From the NCBI RefSeq assembly GCF_040706555.1, contig NZ_JAPDRH010000001.1:558001-622000 (forward strand): 64,000 nt of DNA, read 5' to 3'. Below are positions 16,771-24,304 of the stretch, one piece after another. The stretch is from Lentisalinibacter salinarum. Its GTDB lineage: Bacteria; Pseudomonadota; Gammaproteobacteria; Steroidobacterales; Woeseiaceae. The position numbers and the translations under genes are program-made. Positions within the stretch are counted from its first letter, which is position 1, and each line of letters starts with the position of its first letter. The notes under the pieces were generated by a model that was not told where the DNA came from, did no database searches, and saw nothing but the letters and a program-made list of their open reading frames with translations.

Positions 16771-17475
16771 TCAGTCGTCCGCCGGGCGCGGCCCGAATAC
16801 GTCGGTGCCCACCCGGACCAGTGTCGCGCCCTCGAGTATGGCCGCCTCGAGATCGGCGGACATGCCCATGGACAGCATATCCAGCCGATGCCCGCGGCCG
16901 TTCAGCTCCTCGAGGAGGCCGCGCAGCCGGGCGAACGGCCGGCGCTGGGCCGCGATCCCCTCGGCCGGCGCCGGTATGCACATCAGCCCGCGCAGTCGCA
17001 GCCGCGGCAGCCCGGCGACGAGATCCGCCAGCGGCCCCGCCTCGTCCGGCGCGCAGCCGCTCTTCGACGCCTCGTCGTCGACGTTGACCTGGATGCAGAC
17101 GTCCAGCGGCGGCGCATCGGGCGGACGTTGCTCGCTCAGGCGCCGGGCGATCTTCTCCCGCTCGATGGTGTGCACCCAGTCGAACCGCTCGGCGATCGGC
17201 CGGGTTTTGTTCGACTGGACGGGGCCGATGAAATGCCAGGTGAGGCCCGCGTCGCCCGGCGCATCCACCAGCGCGTCCATGTGCGCGAGCGCTCCCTGCA
17301 GCGTGTTCTCGCCGAAATGGCGGTGGCCGGCCGCCACCGCCTCGCGCACCCGCTCGAGCGGCTGGCGCTTGGACACCGCCACCAGCGTCACCGCGGCCGG
17401 ATCGCGGCCTGCCGAACGGGCGATGGAAGCGATGGATTCATTGATTTTCCGGAGGTTTTCCGTGACTCCAATCAC
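16771..17475 (-). CDS. yggS: YggS/PLPBP-type pyridoxal phosphate homeostasis protein
   Basis: 234 residues with the alanine-racemase-like TIM barrel. The PLP lysine is in LVAVSKRQP, HFGENTLQGALA and WHFIGPVQSNKTR follow, and the phosphate site is LSMGMSADLEAAILEGATLVRVGTDVFG. The protein binds and buffers PLP rather than catalysing a reaction. It heads the minus-strand operon yggS-proC-yggT and is divergent from pilT, the classical gammaproteobacterial arrangement. Confidence 0.95.
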   Translation of the reverse strand: MIGVTENLRKINESIASIARSAGRDPAAVTLVAVSKRQPLERVREAVAAGHRHFGENTLQGALAHMDALVDAPGDAGLTWHFIGPVQSNKTRPIAERFDWVHTIEREKIARRLSEQRPPDAPPLDVCIQVNVDDEASKSGCAPDEAGPLADLVAGLPRLRLRGLMCIPAPAEGIAAQRRPFARLRGLLEELNGRGHRLDMLSMGMSADLEAAILEGATLVRVGTDVFGPRPADD

Positions 17476-17496
17476 GTTAATTTCCGTTTGCTCCGC

Positions 17497-17530
17497 TATA
17501 CTAGCCCATCCGGATTTATGGTAAATCCGG
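17497..17530 (+). promoter_or_regulatory. pilT leader: TATACT -10-like element followed by a perfect 9-bp inverted repeat
   Basis: TATACT at 17497-17502 is a plausible -10 hexamer with only a weak -35 upstream. Eight bases later CCGGATTTA (17510-17518) and TAAATCCGG (17522-17530) form a perfect 9-bp inverted repeat with a TGG loop. It would lie at the transcription start or as a hairpin in the pilT leader, ending 31 bases before the ATG. An operator or an RNA stem are both possible. Confidence 0.5.
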
Positions 17531-17561
17531 CAGTCTGGATACCTGCAAGCAAGGGATACGC

Positions 17562-18602
17562 ATGGCCGTCGATATCGCGCAGCTCCTGTCGTTCACGGTG
17601 AAGAACAAGGCCTCCGACCTGCACCTGTCGGCAGGCGTCCCGCCCATGATCCGGGTCGATGGCGACATCAAGCGGATCAATATGCCCGCCCTTACGCACA
17701 AGGAAGTCAACAGCATGGTGTACGACATCATGAATGACAAGCAGCGTAAGGCCTACGAGGAGTACTTCGAGACCGACTTCTCGTTCGAGATTCCGAAACT
17801 CGCCCGCTTCCGCGTAAACGCCTACAACCAGATGCGCGGCTCCGGTGCCGTCTTCCGCATCATCCCCTCGGAGATACTCACGTTGGACGACCTGGGTGCG
17901 CCGGCGATCTTCAAGGACATCTCGATGCAGCCCCGGGGCATCTGCCTGGTGACGGGTCCCACCGGCTCGGGCAAGTCGACGACGCTGGCGGCGATGGTGG
18001 ACTACATCAACGACAACAAGCCCGATCACATCCTCACCATCGAGGACCCGATCGAGTTCGTGCACGAGAGCAAGAAGTCGCTCATCAACCAGCGCGAGGT
18101 GCACCGCGACACGCTCGGCTTCTCCGAGGCGCTGCGCTCGGCCCTGCGCGAGGACCCGGACGTCATCCTGGTGGGCGAGCTGCGCGACCTGGAGACCATC
18201 CGTCTCGCGCTGACCGCGGCCGAGACGGGTCACCTGGTGTTCGGTACGCTGCACACGAGTTCCGCGGCCAAGACCATCGACCGCGTCGTCGACGTATTCC
18301 CGGCCGCGGAGAAGGAGATGGTGCGCGCCATGCTGTCGGAATCGCTGAAGGCCGTGATTTCGCAGACCCTGCTGAAGAAGATCGGCGGCGGCCGCGTGGC
18401 GGCCCATGAGATCATGATCGGCACGCCGGCCATCCGCAACCTGATCCGCGAGGGCAAGGTGGCGCAGATGTACTCGGCCATCCAGACCGGGCAGGGCGCC
18501 GGCATGCACACACTGGACCAGAATCTGGCCGAGCTCATGCAGAAAGGCCAGATCACCAAGGAAGAGGCCCGCTTCAAGGCGGTCAACAAGGAGAATTTCT
18601 AG
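17562..18602 (+). CDS. pilT: Type IV pilus retraction ATPase PilT
   Basis: 346 residues, standard for PilT. The N-terminal PAS-like domain starts with SDLHLSAGVPP. The RecA-like domain has Walker A GPTGSGKST (132-140), ILTIEDPIEFVHE (Asp box), VGELRDLETI (Walker B) and the His box GTLHTSSAAKTIDR. The retraction-specific AIRNLIRE motif is at 290-297. The hexamer depolymerises the pilus at the inner membrane. It is followed 33 bases later by pilU and then a third paralogue. Confidence 0.97.
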   Translation: MAVDIAQLLSFTVKNKASDLHLSAGVPPMIRVDGDIKRINMPALTHKEVNSMVYDIMNDKQRKAYEEYFETDFSFEIPKLARFRVNAYNQMRGSGAVFRIIPSEILTLDDLGAPAIFKDISMQPRGICLVTGPTGSGKSTTLAAMVDYINDNKPDHILTIEDPIEFVHESKKSLINQREVHRDTLGFSEALRSALREDPDVILVGELRDLETIRLALTAAETGHLVFGTLHTSSAAKTIDRVVDVFPAAEKEMVRAMLSESLKAVISQTLLKKIGGGRVAAHEIMIGTPAIRNLIREGKVAQMYSAIQTGQGAGMHTLDQNLAELMQKGQITKEEARFKAVNKENF

Positions 18603-18635
18603 GCCGCAGCTTCATGATGCGGCCCGGGGGCGGAA

Positions 18636-19793
18636 ATGGATCGGGAACAGGCAGTACGACTGACGCAGAATCTTCTGAAGAAGCTGGTGGAGAAGAAGGG
18701 CTCGGATCTCTTCATCACCACAGGCTTCCCGCCGGCGATCAAGATCGACGGCGAGGTGCATCGGGCGACGGAGCAGCCGCTGTCCGCCGAGCAGACGTCG
18801 ATCATCGTCCGCTCGATCATGAACGACAAGCAGGCGAAGGAGTTCGACGCCACCAAGGAGTGCAACTTCGCCATCAATCCCCAGGGCATCGGCCGCTTCC
18901 GCGTCAGCGCCTTCGTGCAGCAGGGGCACGTGGGCGCGGTGATGCGCACGATCACGACCAAGATCCCTACCTTCGACGAGATGGAGCTGCCGCCCATCCT
19001 GAAGGACGTGGTGATGAACAAGCGCGGGCTGGTGATCGTCGTCGGCGGTACCGGTTCGGGTAAGTCGACCACGCTCGCTACCATGATCGGCCACCGCAAC
19101 GAGCACTCCCGCGGCCACATCATCACCATCGAGGACCCGGTGGAGTTCGTGCACCCCCATCGGGGCTGCGTGGTCACCCAGCGCGAGGTCGGCGTCGACA
19201 CCGAGAGCTGGCACATGGCACTCAAGAACACGCTGCGCCAGGCGCCGGACGTCATCCTGATCGGCGAGATCCGCGACAAGGAGACCATGGAGTACGGCAT
19301 CCAGTTCGCCGAGACCGGCCATCTGTGTCTCGCGACGCTGCACGCGAACAGCGCCAACCAGGCACTGGACCGCATCATCAACTTCTTCCCGGAAGAGCGC
19401 CGCTCCCAGCTGCTGATGGATCTCTCGCTGAACGTGAAGGCGCTCATCTCGCAGCGGCTGATCCCGCGGGAGAGCGGCGTCGGCCGTATCGCTGCGATGG
19501 AGATCATGCTGAGTTCGCCGCTGATCGCCGACCTGATCTTCAAGGGCGAGGTGGCCCAGATCAAGGAGATCATGGCCAAGTCCACGCGGCTCGGCATGCA
19601 GACCTTCGACCAGGCGCTGTTCGCCCTGTACGAAGAAGGGCACATCTCCTACGAGGAGGCGATGCGCAACGCGGATTCCCGCAACGAGCTGCGGCTGAAG
19701 ATCAAGCTGGAGAGCAAGCGCGAGACGGCGCTGGCGGACCAGCAGTCGAGCAGCCTGCGCATCATGGAGGAGGACACCGCCAAGCACTTCTGA
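18636..19793 (+). CDS. pilU: PilT-dependent retraction ATPase PilU
   Basis: 385 residues, with the PilU-type C-terminal extension (ESKRETALADQQSSSLRIMEED) that PilT lacks. Walker A is GGTGSGKST, followed by HIITIEDPVEFVHP, LIGEIRDKETME and ATLHANSANQALDRI. The AIRNLIRE motif is replaced by LIADLIFKGEVAQ, as in other PilU. It assists PilT in forceful pilus retraction. Immediately downstream lies a second, shorter PilU-like gene. Confidence 0.94.
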   Translation: MDREQAVRLTQNLLKKLVEKKGSDLFITTGFPPAIKIDGEVHRATEQPLSAEQTSIIVRSIMNDKQAKEFDATKECNFAINPQGIGRFRVSAFVQQGHVGAVMRTITTKIPTFDEMELPPILKDVVMNKRGLVIVVGGTGSGKSTTLATMIGHRNEHSRGHIITIEDPVEFVHPHRGCVVTQREVGVDTESWHMALKNTLRQAPDVILIGEIRDKETMEYGIQFAETGHLCLATLHANSANQALDRIINFFPEERRSQLLMDLSLNVKALISQRLIPRESGVGRIAAMEIMLSSPLIADLIFKGEVAQIKEIMAKSTRLGMQTFDQALFALYEEGHISYEEAMRNADSRNELRLKIKLESKRETALADQQSSSLRIMEEDTAKHF

Positions 19794-19833
19794 CGGTGCC
19801 CCTGCACCTGTCAGTGTCGAGGGGCGCTAACCC

Positions 19834-20889
19834 ATGAACGTCAAACCCCTGTTCAAGCTGATGGCGGAGAAAAAGGCCTCGGACCTCTTCTTCACCTCCT
19901 ATGCGCCGGTCAAGATCAAGATCGAGGGCAAGATACGGCCGGTGAACAAGCTCGAGCTGACGCCGAAGATGGTGAAGCAGGCGGCCCTCGAGCTGATGAA
20001 CGAGGAACAGCTCGAGGTCTTCTCCCGCGAGCTGGAGATCGATTTCGCCCTGTCCGAGCCCGGCGTGGGGCGCTTCCGCGTCAACGTGTTCCAGCAGCGG
20101 GGCAACGTCGGCATGGTGCTGCGCTTCATCACGGCCGATCTGCCGACGTTCGAGCAGCTGGAGTTGCCGGAGGTCCTGGAGGATCTGGTCATGCTGAAGC
20201 GCGGCCTGATCCTCATGGTGGGCGCCACCGGCAGCGGCAAGTCGACGACGCTGGCGGCCATGGTGAACCACCGCAACGAGAACACCTCGTCGCACATCAT
20301 CACCATCGAGGACCCGATCGAGTTCCTCCACCCCAACAAGAAGTCCATCGTCAACCAGCGGGAAGTGGGCATGGACACCATGTCCTACGCCCGCGCCCTG
20401 AAGAGCGCGATGCGGGCGGCGCCCGACGTCGTGCTGATCGGCGAGATCCGTGACCGGGAATCGATGCAGGCGGCGCTCGACCTTGCCGGCACCGGCCAGC
20501 TGGCCATCGCCACGCTGCACTCGAACAACGCGCCGGAGACGCTGGACCGCATCATCAACATGTTCCCGATGGAGCAGCACAACCAGGTGTTCATGGACCT
20601 CTCCCACTACCTGCGCGCCATCATCTCCCAGCGGCTGGTGCGCGACCGGGAGGGCAAGCGCGTGGCCGCCGTGGAGGTGATGCTGAACTCGCCGCACATC
20701 GCCGAGCTGATCATGAAGGGCGACATCTCCGCGGTGAAGGAGGCCGTTAAGGACTCCAACGAGCGCGGCATGCAGACTTACGACGAGGCGCTGCTGAAAC
20801 TCTACCGGGACGGGCGCATCACGCTGGAAGAGGCGCTCGCCAACGCGGATTCCCGCAGCAACCTGGAAGCGAAGATCAACTTCGGTTGA
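19834..20889 (+). CDS. Third PilT/PilU-family ATPase (PilU-like paralogue)
   Basis: 351 residues, full length with intact Walker A (GATGSGKST), Asp box (HIITIEDPIEFLHP), Walker B (LIGEIRDRESMQ) and His box (IATLHSNNAPETLDRI). Like PilU it has LIMKGDISAV in place of AIRNLIRE and ends NADSRSNLEAKINFG, but it lacks the long PilU tail. It begins 40 bases after pilU, so all three motors are probably one operon. The separate role is unknown; it may tune retraction or serve surface sensing. Confidence 0.88.
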   Translation: MNVKPLFKLMAEKKASDLFFTSYAPVKIKIEGKIRPVNKLELTPKMVKQAALELMNEEQLEVFSRELEIDFALSEPGVGRFRVNVFQQRGNVGMVLRFITADLPTFEQLELPEVLEDLVMLKRGLILMVGATGSGKSTTLAAMVNHRNENTSSHIITIEDPIEFLHPNKKSIVNQREVGMDTMSYARALKSAMRAAPDVVLIGEIRDRESMQAALDLAGTGQLAIATLHSNNAPETLDRIINMFPMEQHNQVFMDLSHYLRAIISQRLVRDREGKRVAAVEVMLNSPHIAELIMKGDISAVKEAVKDSNERGMQTYDEALLKLYRDGRITLEEALANADSRSNLEAKINFG

Positions 20890-20903
20890 TGGTCTTTATT
20901 TCA

Positions 20904-20977
20904 CGGCCGTCCTGCGGGGGTATCCATCTTGCTCCCGACAAAAGGTCGCGGCGATGGATACCCCCGCATGACGGCCG
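20904..20977. repeat. 25-bp inverted repeat (one mismatch) downstream of the pilus ATPase operon
   Basis: Arms at 20904-20928 and 20953-20977 are complementary over 25 bases with a single mismatch (GTCCTGC against GCATGAC), around a 24-base spacer. The rest of this gap to 21125 holds more short stems (GCGTTGC/GCAACGC, CCAGTCAG/CTGACTGG, GGCCCGCCA/TGGCGGGCC). There is no T-run, so it is not a clear intrinsic terminator. It could be a mobile palindromic element remnant or a long 3' hairpin. Confidence 0.7.
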
Positions 20978-21101
20978 CCTCGCGGTGGCGTGAAAGCGTT
21001 GCCAGTCAGCAACGCCTCCTGACTGGTGCCAGGCCTATCGGCGACGGGCCCGCCACGCTGACCCAGCCGATGGCGGGCCAACGCCAAAAGAAAGGCGGAT
21101 C

Positions 21102-21119
21102 GGGCCTGAAGGCCCTCCT
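21102..21119. repeat. REP-like palindromic repeat, copy 1
   Basis: GGGCCTGAAGGCCCTCCT, containing the palindrome GGGCCTGAAGGCCC, just downstream of the PyrK-like gene (minus strand). The same 18 bases recur at 23234-23251. On the minus strand it reads AGGAGGGCCTTCAGGCCC, like the 'TGTAGGAG...' REP family common in high-GC gammaproteobacteria. Confidence 0.55.
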
Positions 21120-21125
21120 ACACCG

Positions 21126-22043
21126 TTACGCGGGGAAGACGGTGTTGGCGTCGAAGACCGGGCCGTCCACGCACACGCGTTTCATCGCCGGGCCGTCCGG
21201 TGTCTCCACCCGCACCGCGCAGCCGGCGCAGCCGCCGACGGCGCAGGCCATGTATTCCTCCAGCGAGACCTGGCAGGGGATGCCGTAGCGGCGGGCGACA
21301 CGGGCCGCGGCGACGAGCATCGGCGTCGGGCCGCAGGCGAACATCTCGACGCGGGCCAGCGCCGCCTCGTCCAGACTCGCCAGCCACTCGCCGGCGAGTT
21401 CGGTCACGAAGCCCCTGTAGCAGCCCTCGAAGGCGGAGCCGCTCGCGAGCCGCGAGGGCACGCCCCGGTCTTCGAGCAGGGGCATCACGGAGCAGACCTC
21501 CGCCGCGATGCCTGGCACGTCCGCGGTTGCCCGAGCCAGTTCGAAGGGGAACGGTATCTCCGAGCCCATCAGCACCAGCGGCTCCCAGTCGTGCTGCCGG
21601 TCCGCTTTCAGTGCCTCGGCCAGGAAGACCATGGGCGGTATGCCGACGCCGCCGCCGACGAGCAGCGCGCGCGGGCGCGCCGGGTCCGGACGGAAGGGGC
21701 GACCGATGGGGCCGAGCACGCTGACGCGATCGCCGGGCCGGCGCCGGCTCAGCAGGCGCAGCCCGTCGCCGACGATCTTGTACAGGAATTCGATCCAGCC
21801 CTCCGCGGCGTCCGCGCGCATGATCGAGAGCGGCCGGCGCATCGGCAGCGACTCGTCGCAGGTGACATGGGCGAAGCTGCCCGGAAGGGCATGTGCGGCG
21901 CATTTCGGCGAGCGCAGGCGCATGATGAACTGCTCGCCGGGGTAGTGCCGCACTTCCAGCACCTCGGCATCCTCGACGAAGAGGGTGCCCCGGTGGCCGC
22001 GATCGCCAAGCGTCGCGGCGGCGGTTTCGGTCTCGATGCTCAT
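21126..22043 (-). CDS. PyrK-like dihydroorotate dehydrogenase electron-transfer subunit (FAD/2Fe-2S)
   Basis: 305 residues. A ferredoxin-reductase-like FAD domain has the RRPLSIMRA motif, KIVGDGLRLLS and VLGPIGRPF. A nucleotide-binding domain has LLVGGGVGIPPMVFLAEAL and FACGPTPML. At the C-terminus a 2Fe-2S cluster loop, CAVGGCAGCAV ... CVDGPVF, supplies four Cys as in PyrK. In PyrK this moves electrons from dihydroorotate dehydrogenase B to NAD. Most gammaproteobacteria use a quinone-linked PyrD instead, so another partner is possible. Start at 22043; a longer form would overlap ruvX. Confidence 0.75.
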   Translation of the reverse strand: MSIETETAAATLGDRGHRGTLFVEDAEVLEVRHYPGEQFIMRLRSPKCAAHALPGSFAHVTCDESLPMRRPLSIMRADAAEGWIEFLYKIVGDGLRLLSRRRPGDRVSVLGPIGRPFRPDPARPRALLVGGGVGIPPMVFLAEALKADRQHDWEPLVLMGSEIPFPFELARATADVPGIAAEVCSVMPLLEDRGVPSRLASGSAFEGCYRGFVTELAGEWLASLDEAALARVEMFACGPTPMLVAAARVARRYGIPCQVSLEEYMACAVGGCAGCAVRVETPDGPAMKRVCVDGPVFDANTVFPA

Positions 22044-22086
22044 GGCGCCGCGGATTCTATCACCTCGCAGGGCGGCGCCGGTCTGC

Positions 22087-22566
22087 TCAGTGGCGGCCCG
22101 GCCAACGCTCGGCCAGCCATTGCTCGGCAATGATGCGGGCGGACAGGCTGTCGATATCCGCCTTGCTGACGCGCCGGCGGCGTGCGCCGCTGCGGCGCTC
22201 GCCGGTCAGGCGCGACTGCGCCTCGGCCGAGGAGAACTGCTCGTCCACCAGCTCCAGCGGGATGCCGAAGCGCTCGAGCCGGCGCCGGAACCGCTTCAGC
22301 GGCTCCTCGAGCACGGAGGTCTCGCCCGGCGCCAGCGGCATGCCCAGCAGCAGACGGTCCGGTTGCCAGTCGGCGATGAGCCTGGCGAGCGCGCCCTCGT
22401 CGGGCTCGCCGCCGACGGCGGGCAGGGTCGTCAGCGCCGTGGCGCTGCGCGTCACCGCCTGGCCCACGGCGACGCCGATGCGCCGCAGCCCGAAGTCGAA
22501 AGCCAGGACGGTTTCGGCAGTCTCAGCGTGGTCAGCGGTGCTGGCGCTGTCAGGCGTGTCCGGCAT
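22087..22566 (-). CDS. ruvX: Holliday junction resolvase-like protein RuvX (YqgF)
   Basis: 159 residues of RNase-H-like fold. The first strand carries the catalytic Asp (LAFDFGLRRIGVAVG), then LLLGMPLAPGETS and the second acidic cluster LVDEQFSSAEAQ, ending with DIDSLSARIIAEQWL. YqgF/RuvX proteins act on 5' pre-16S rRNA and possibly DNA junctions. Overlaps the 3' end of yqgE by 17 bases; yqgE-ruvX is a conserved pair. Confidence 0.94.
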   Translation of the reverse strand: MPDTPDSASTADHAETAETVLAFDFGLRRIGVAVGQAVTRSATALTTLPAVGGEPDEGALARLIADWQPDRLLLGMPLAPGETSVLEEPLKRFRRRLERFGIPLELVDEQFSSAEAQSRLTGERRSGARRRRVSKADIDSLSARIIAEQWLAERWPGRH

Positions 22567-23110
22567 CGCTGGCCAGACGAGTGATGTCGATGCCCAGCTG
22601 CCGGGCTGCCGCCTGCCAGCGCTGATCGAAGGGGACTTCGAAGACGATGTCCGGCGTGGCCGTGACGTTCAGCCAGGCGTTGGCCATCATCTCGGACTCC
22701 AGCTGGCCGGCGTCCCAGCCCGCGTAGCCGAGGGCCACCAGCGAGCGGCTCGGCCCGATGCCCGCAGCGATGGCCGCCAGGATGTCCCGTGAGAAGGTCA
22801 CGCGGATGTCGTCGGACACCTCCAGCGTCGCCTCCCATTCCTGCTCGCCGGCATGCAGCACGAAGCCGCGCTCGTGCCCTACGGGACCGCCGGCCAGCAC
22901 CCGCGTGTCGCCGATCTCCGCGTGCTCCGCCGTGAGTTCGAGCTGGGCGAGCACGTCACCGAGCCGCAGGTCCAGCGGCCTGTTGATGACGATCCCGAGA
23001 GCGCCCTCGTCCGTGTGTTCGCAGATCAGCGTGACCGTCGTCTCGAAATTCGGGTCCTGCATGCCGGGCATGGCGATCAGCAGCTGATTGACGTAATTGG
23101 GCTCGTTCAT
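22550..23110 (-). CDS. YqgE/AlgH family protein
   Basis: 186 residues, the family length (about 187). Conserved blocks are LLIAMPGMQDPNFETTVTLIC at the start, GALGIVINRP, VLAGGPVGHERGFVLH, RDILAAIAAGIGPSRSLVALG and YAGWDAGQLESE. Function is undefined; AlgH in Pseudomonas affects alginate. The start ATG 23110 gives the canonical MNEPNYVNQLLI beginning. It is upstream of and overlapping ruvX. Confidence 0.95.
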   Translation of the reverse strand: MNEPNYVNQLLIAMPGMQDPNFETTVTLICEHTDEGALGIVINRPLDLRLGDVLAQLELTAEHAEIGDTRVLAGGPVGHERGFVLHAGEQEWEATLEVSDDIRVTFSRDILAAIAAGIGPSRSLVALGYAGWDAGQLESEMMANAWLNVTATPDIVFEVPFDQRWQAAARQLGIDITRLASDAGHA

Positions 23111-23233
23111 GCACGTCAGTATCGACATTCCGGCGGGCATCGACAAGCGCGGGCGGATGGGGCCGCAGGTGGGGCGTGAGGGTCTGCAGGGTGTCCCGGC
23201 GGGGCGAGACGTCGGAGTTATGGGGAGTGATCG

Positions 23234-23251
23234 GGGCCTGAAGGCCCTCCT
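23234..23251. repeat. REP-like palindromic repeat, copy 2
   Basis: Exact second copy of GGGCCTGAAGGCCCTCCT, with similar flanks (GATCGG before, GCACC after). It lies just downstream of the tonB stop codon, as copy 1 lies just downstream of the PyrK-like gene. Confidence 0.55.
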
Positions 23252-23260
23252 GCACCCGGG

Positions 23261-24178
23261 TTATCGGCGGGTGGCTATTCTCGGGCGCGCGCCGTCCTGG
23301 TTGAACTGCCACTGGTAGGCGAAGCGCAGCTCGTCGTAGTCCTTGCGCAGGTCCTCCGGGAACGGGTCGAAGGGCGCCGCCCGGCGCAGGATGTTCAGCG
23401 CCGCCTGATCGAGCAGCCCGTGCCCCGAGGAACGCCGCACGACGATGTCCGTGAGTTCCCCGTCGGCGTCGATCGCCACCTCCAGCACCGGGCTGCCGGT
23501 CATCCCGCGCGTGCGTGCCTGCTCCGGGAAGTTCAGCGTGCCGACCCGCTCCACCTTCCGTTTCCAGCGGTCGAGATAGCCGGCAATGCGGGATTCCCGG
23601 GTATCGGCGCTGATCACCAGATGGCGGGGGTCGTCGTCGTGGATGAGGAGATTCGCCTGTTCCTCCACCGGCAGGGGCAGGCTGCGGGGATCGCTCGCCG
23701 GCGCCGCCTGCACCGTGGTCTGCTCCGCGCTCGGGGCGGGGCTCGTGTCCTCGGGCGCGTAGTCGCGCCGGTCCGAGGGCGAGCGCGAGACGACCGCCGT
23801 GCGCGGGTCCGCCTCGCCCGGCGCCGATTCCACGGCCGTCTCGCCCGGGATCTCCTCGGGGAACGGCCGGGCCTCGGCGGAGCGGGGCCGGGCGCCGGGG
23901 CGCACCTGTTCGGTGGTGTTGCCGCCGCCGCGCTGGTTCGCCTGGGCGAGGTAGTCCGCGTCGTCGCTGGGCTCGACATGCTGGTTCGAGTCCGCGACGA
24001 TCGTCACCTCCAGCGTCGTCGCCTCGTTGCTGCCGAGTGGCACTGCCTCGAACGTGACGCCGAGGATGACCACCGCATGGAACAGCGCCGCCAGGAAGAG
24101 CATCGGCGGCAGCCGGTCCGGCGTTGCCGGCACGGCGGGAAGCATGTCCCTCGTCAGACTCGGCCTGGTTGCTGCCAC
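23261..24178 (-). CDS. tonB: Energy transducer TonB
   Basis: 305 residues. There is one N-terminal membrane segment (about 24-44) after a short cytoplasmic tail, then a long hydrophilic periplasmic region. The C-terminal TonB domain has YLDRWKRKVERVGTLNFPEQA, TGSPVLEVAIDADGELTDIVVRRSSGHGLLDQAAL and the final strand DELRFAYQWQF. It would transmit proton-motive force to TonB-dependent receptors such as the BtuB encoded at 39909. No exbB or exbD adjoins; the position between yqgE and gshB is conserved in Pseudomonas relatives. Confidence 0.93.
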   Translation of the reverse strand: MAATRPSLTRDMLPAVPATPDRLPPMLFLAALFHAVVILGVTFEAVPLGSNEATTLEVTIVADSNQHVEPSDDADYLAQANQRGGGNTTEQVRPGARPRSAEARPFPEEIPGETAVESAPGEADPRTAVVSRSPSDRRDYAPEDTSPAPSAEQTTVQAAPASDPRSLPLPVEEQANLLIHDDDPRHLVISADTRESRIAGYLDRWKRKVERVGTLNFPEQARTRGMTGSPVLEVAIDADGELTDIVVRRSSGHGLLDQAALNILRRAAPFDPFPEDLRKDYDELRFAYQWQFNQDGARPRIATRR

Positions 24179-24304
24179 GTGGCTCCTGCCCCGGTTACCC
24201 CTGCCCGTTCCGTCGGACCGGTCCGTGCGACGGGTCTGCGCGACCCGTCCGTCCGGCCAGGCGCCATTCTAACCGTTCCCGCCGGCCCGGTAATGAGACG
24301 GCGA

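Noticed and set aside
15305..17524. 739-residue plus-strand frame opposite yggT, proC and yggS
   Set aside because: Antisense shadow; low-complexity Arg/His/Gly composition and no homology.
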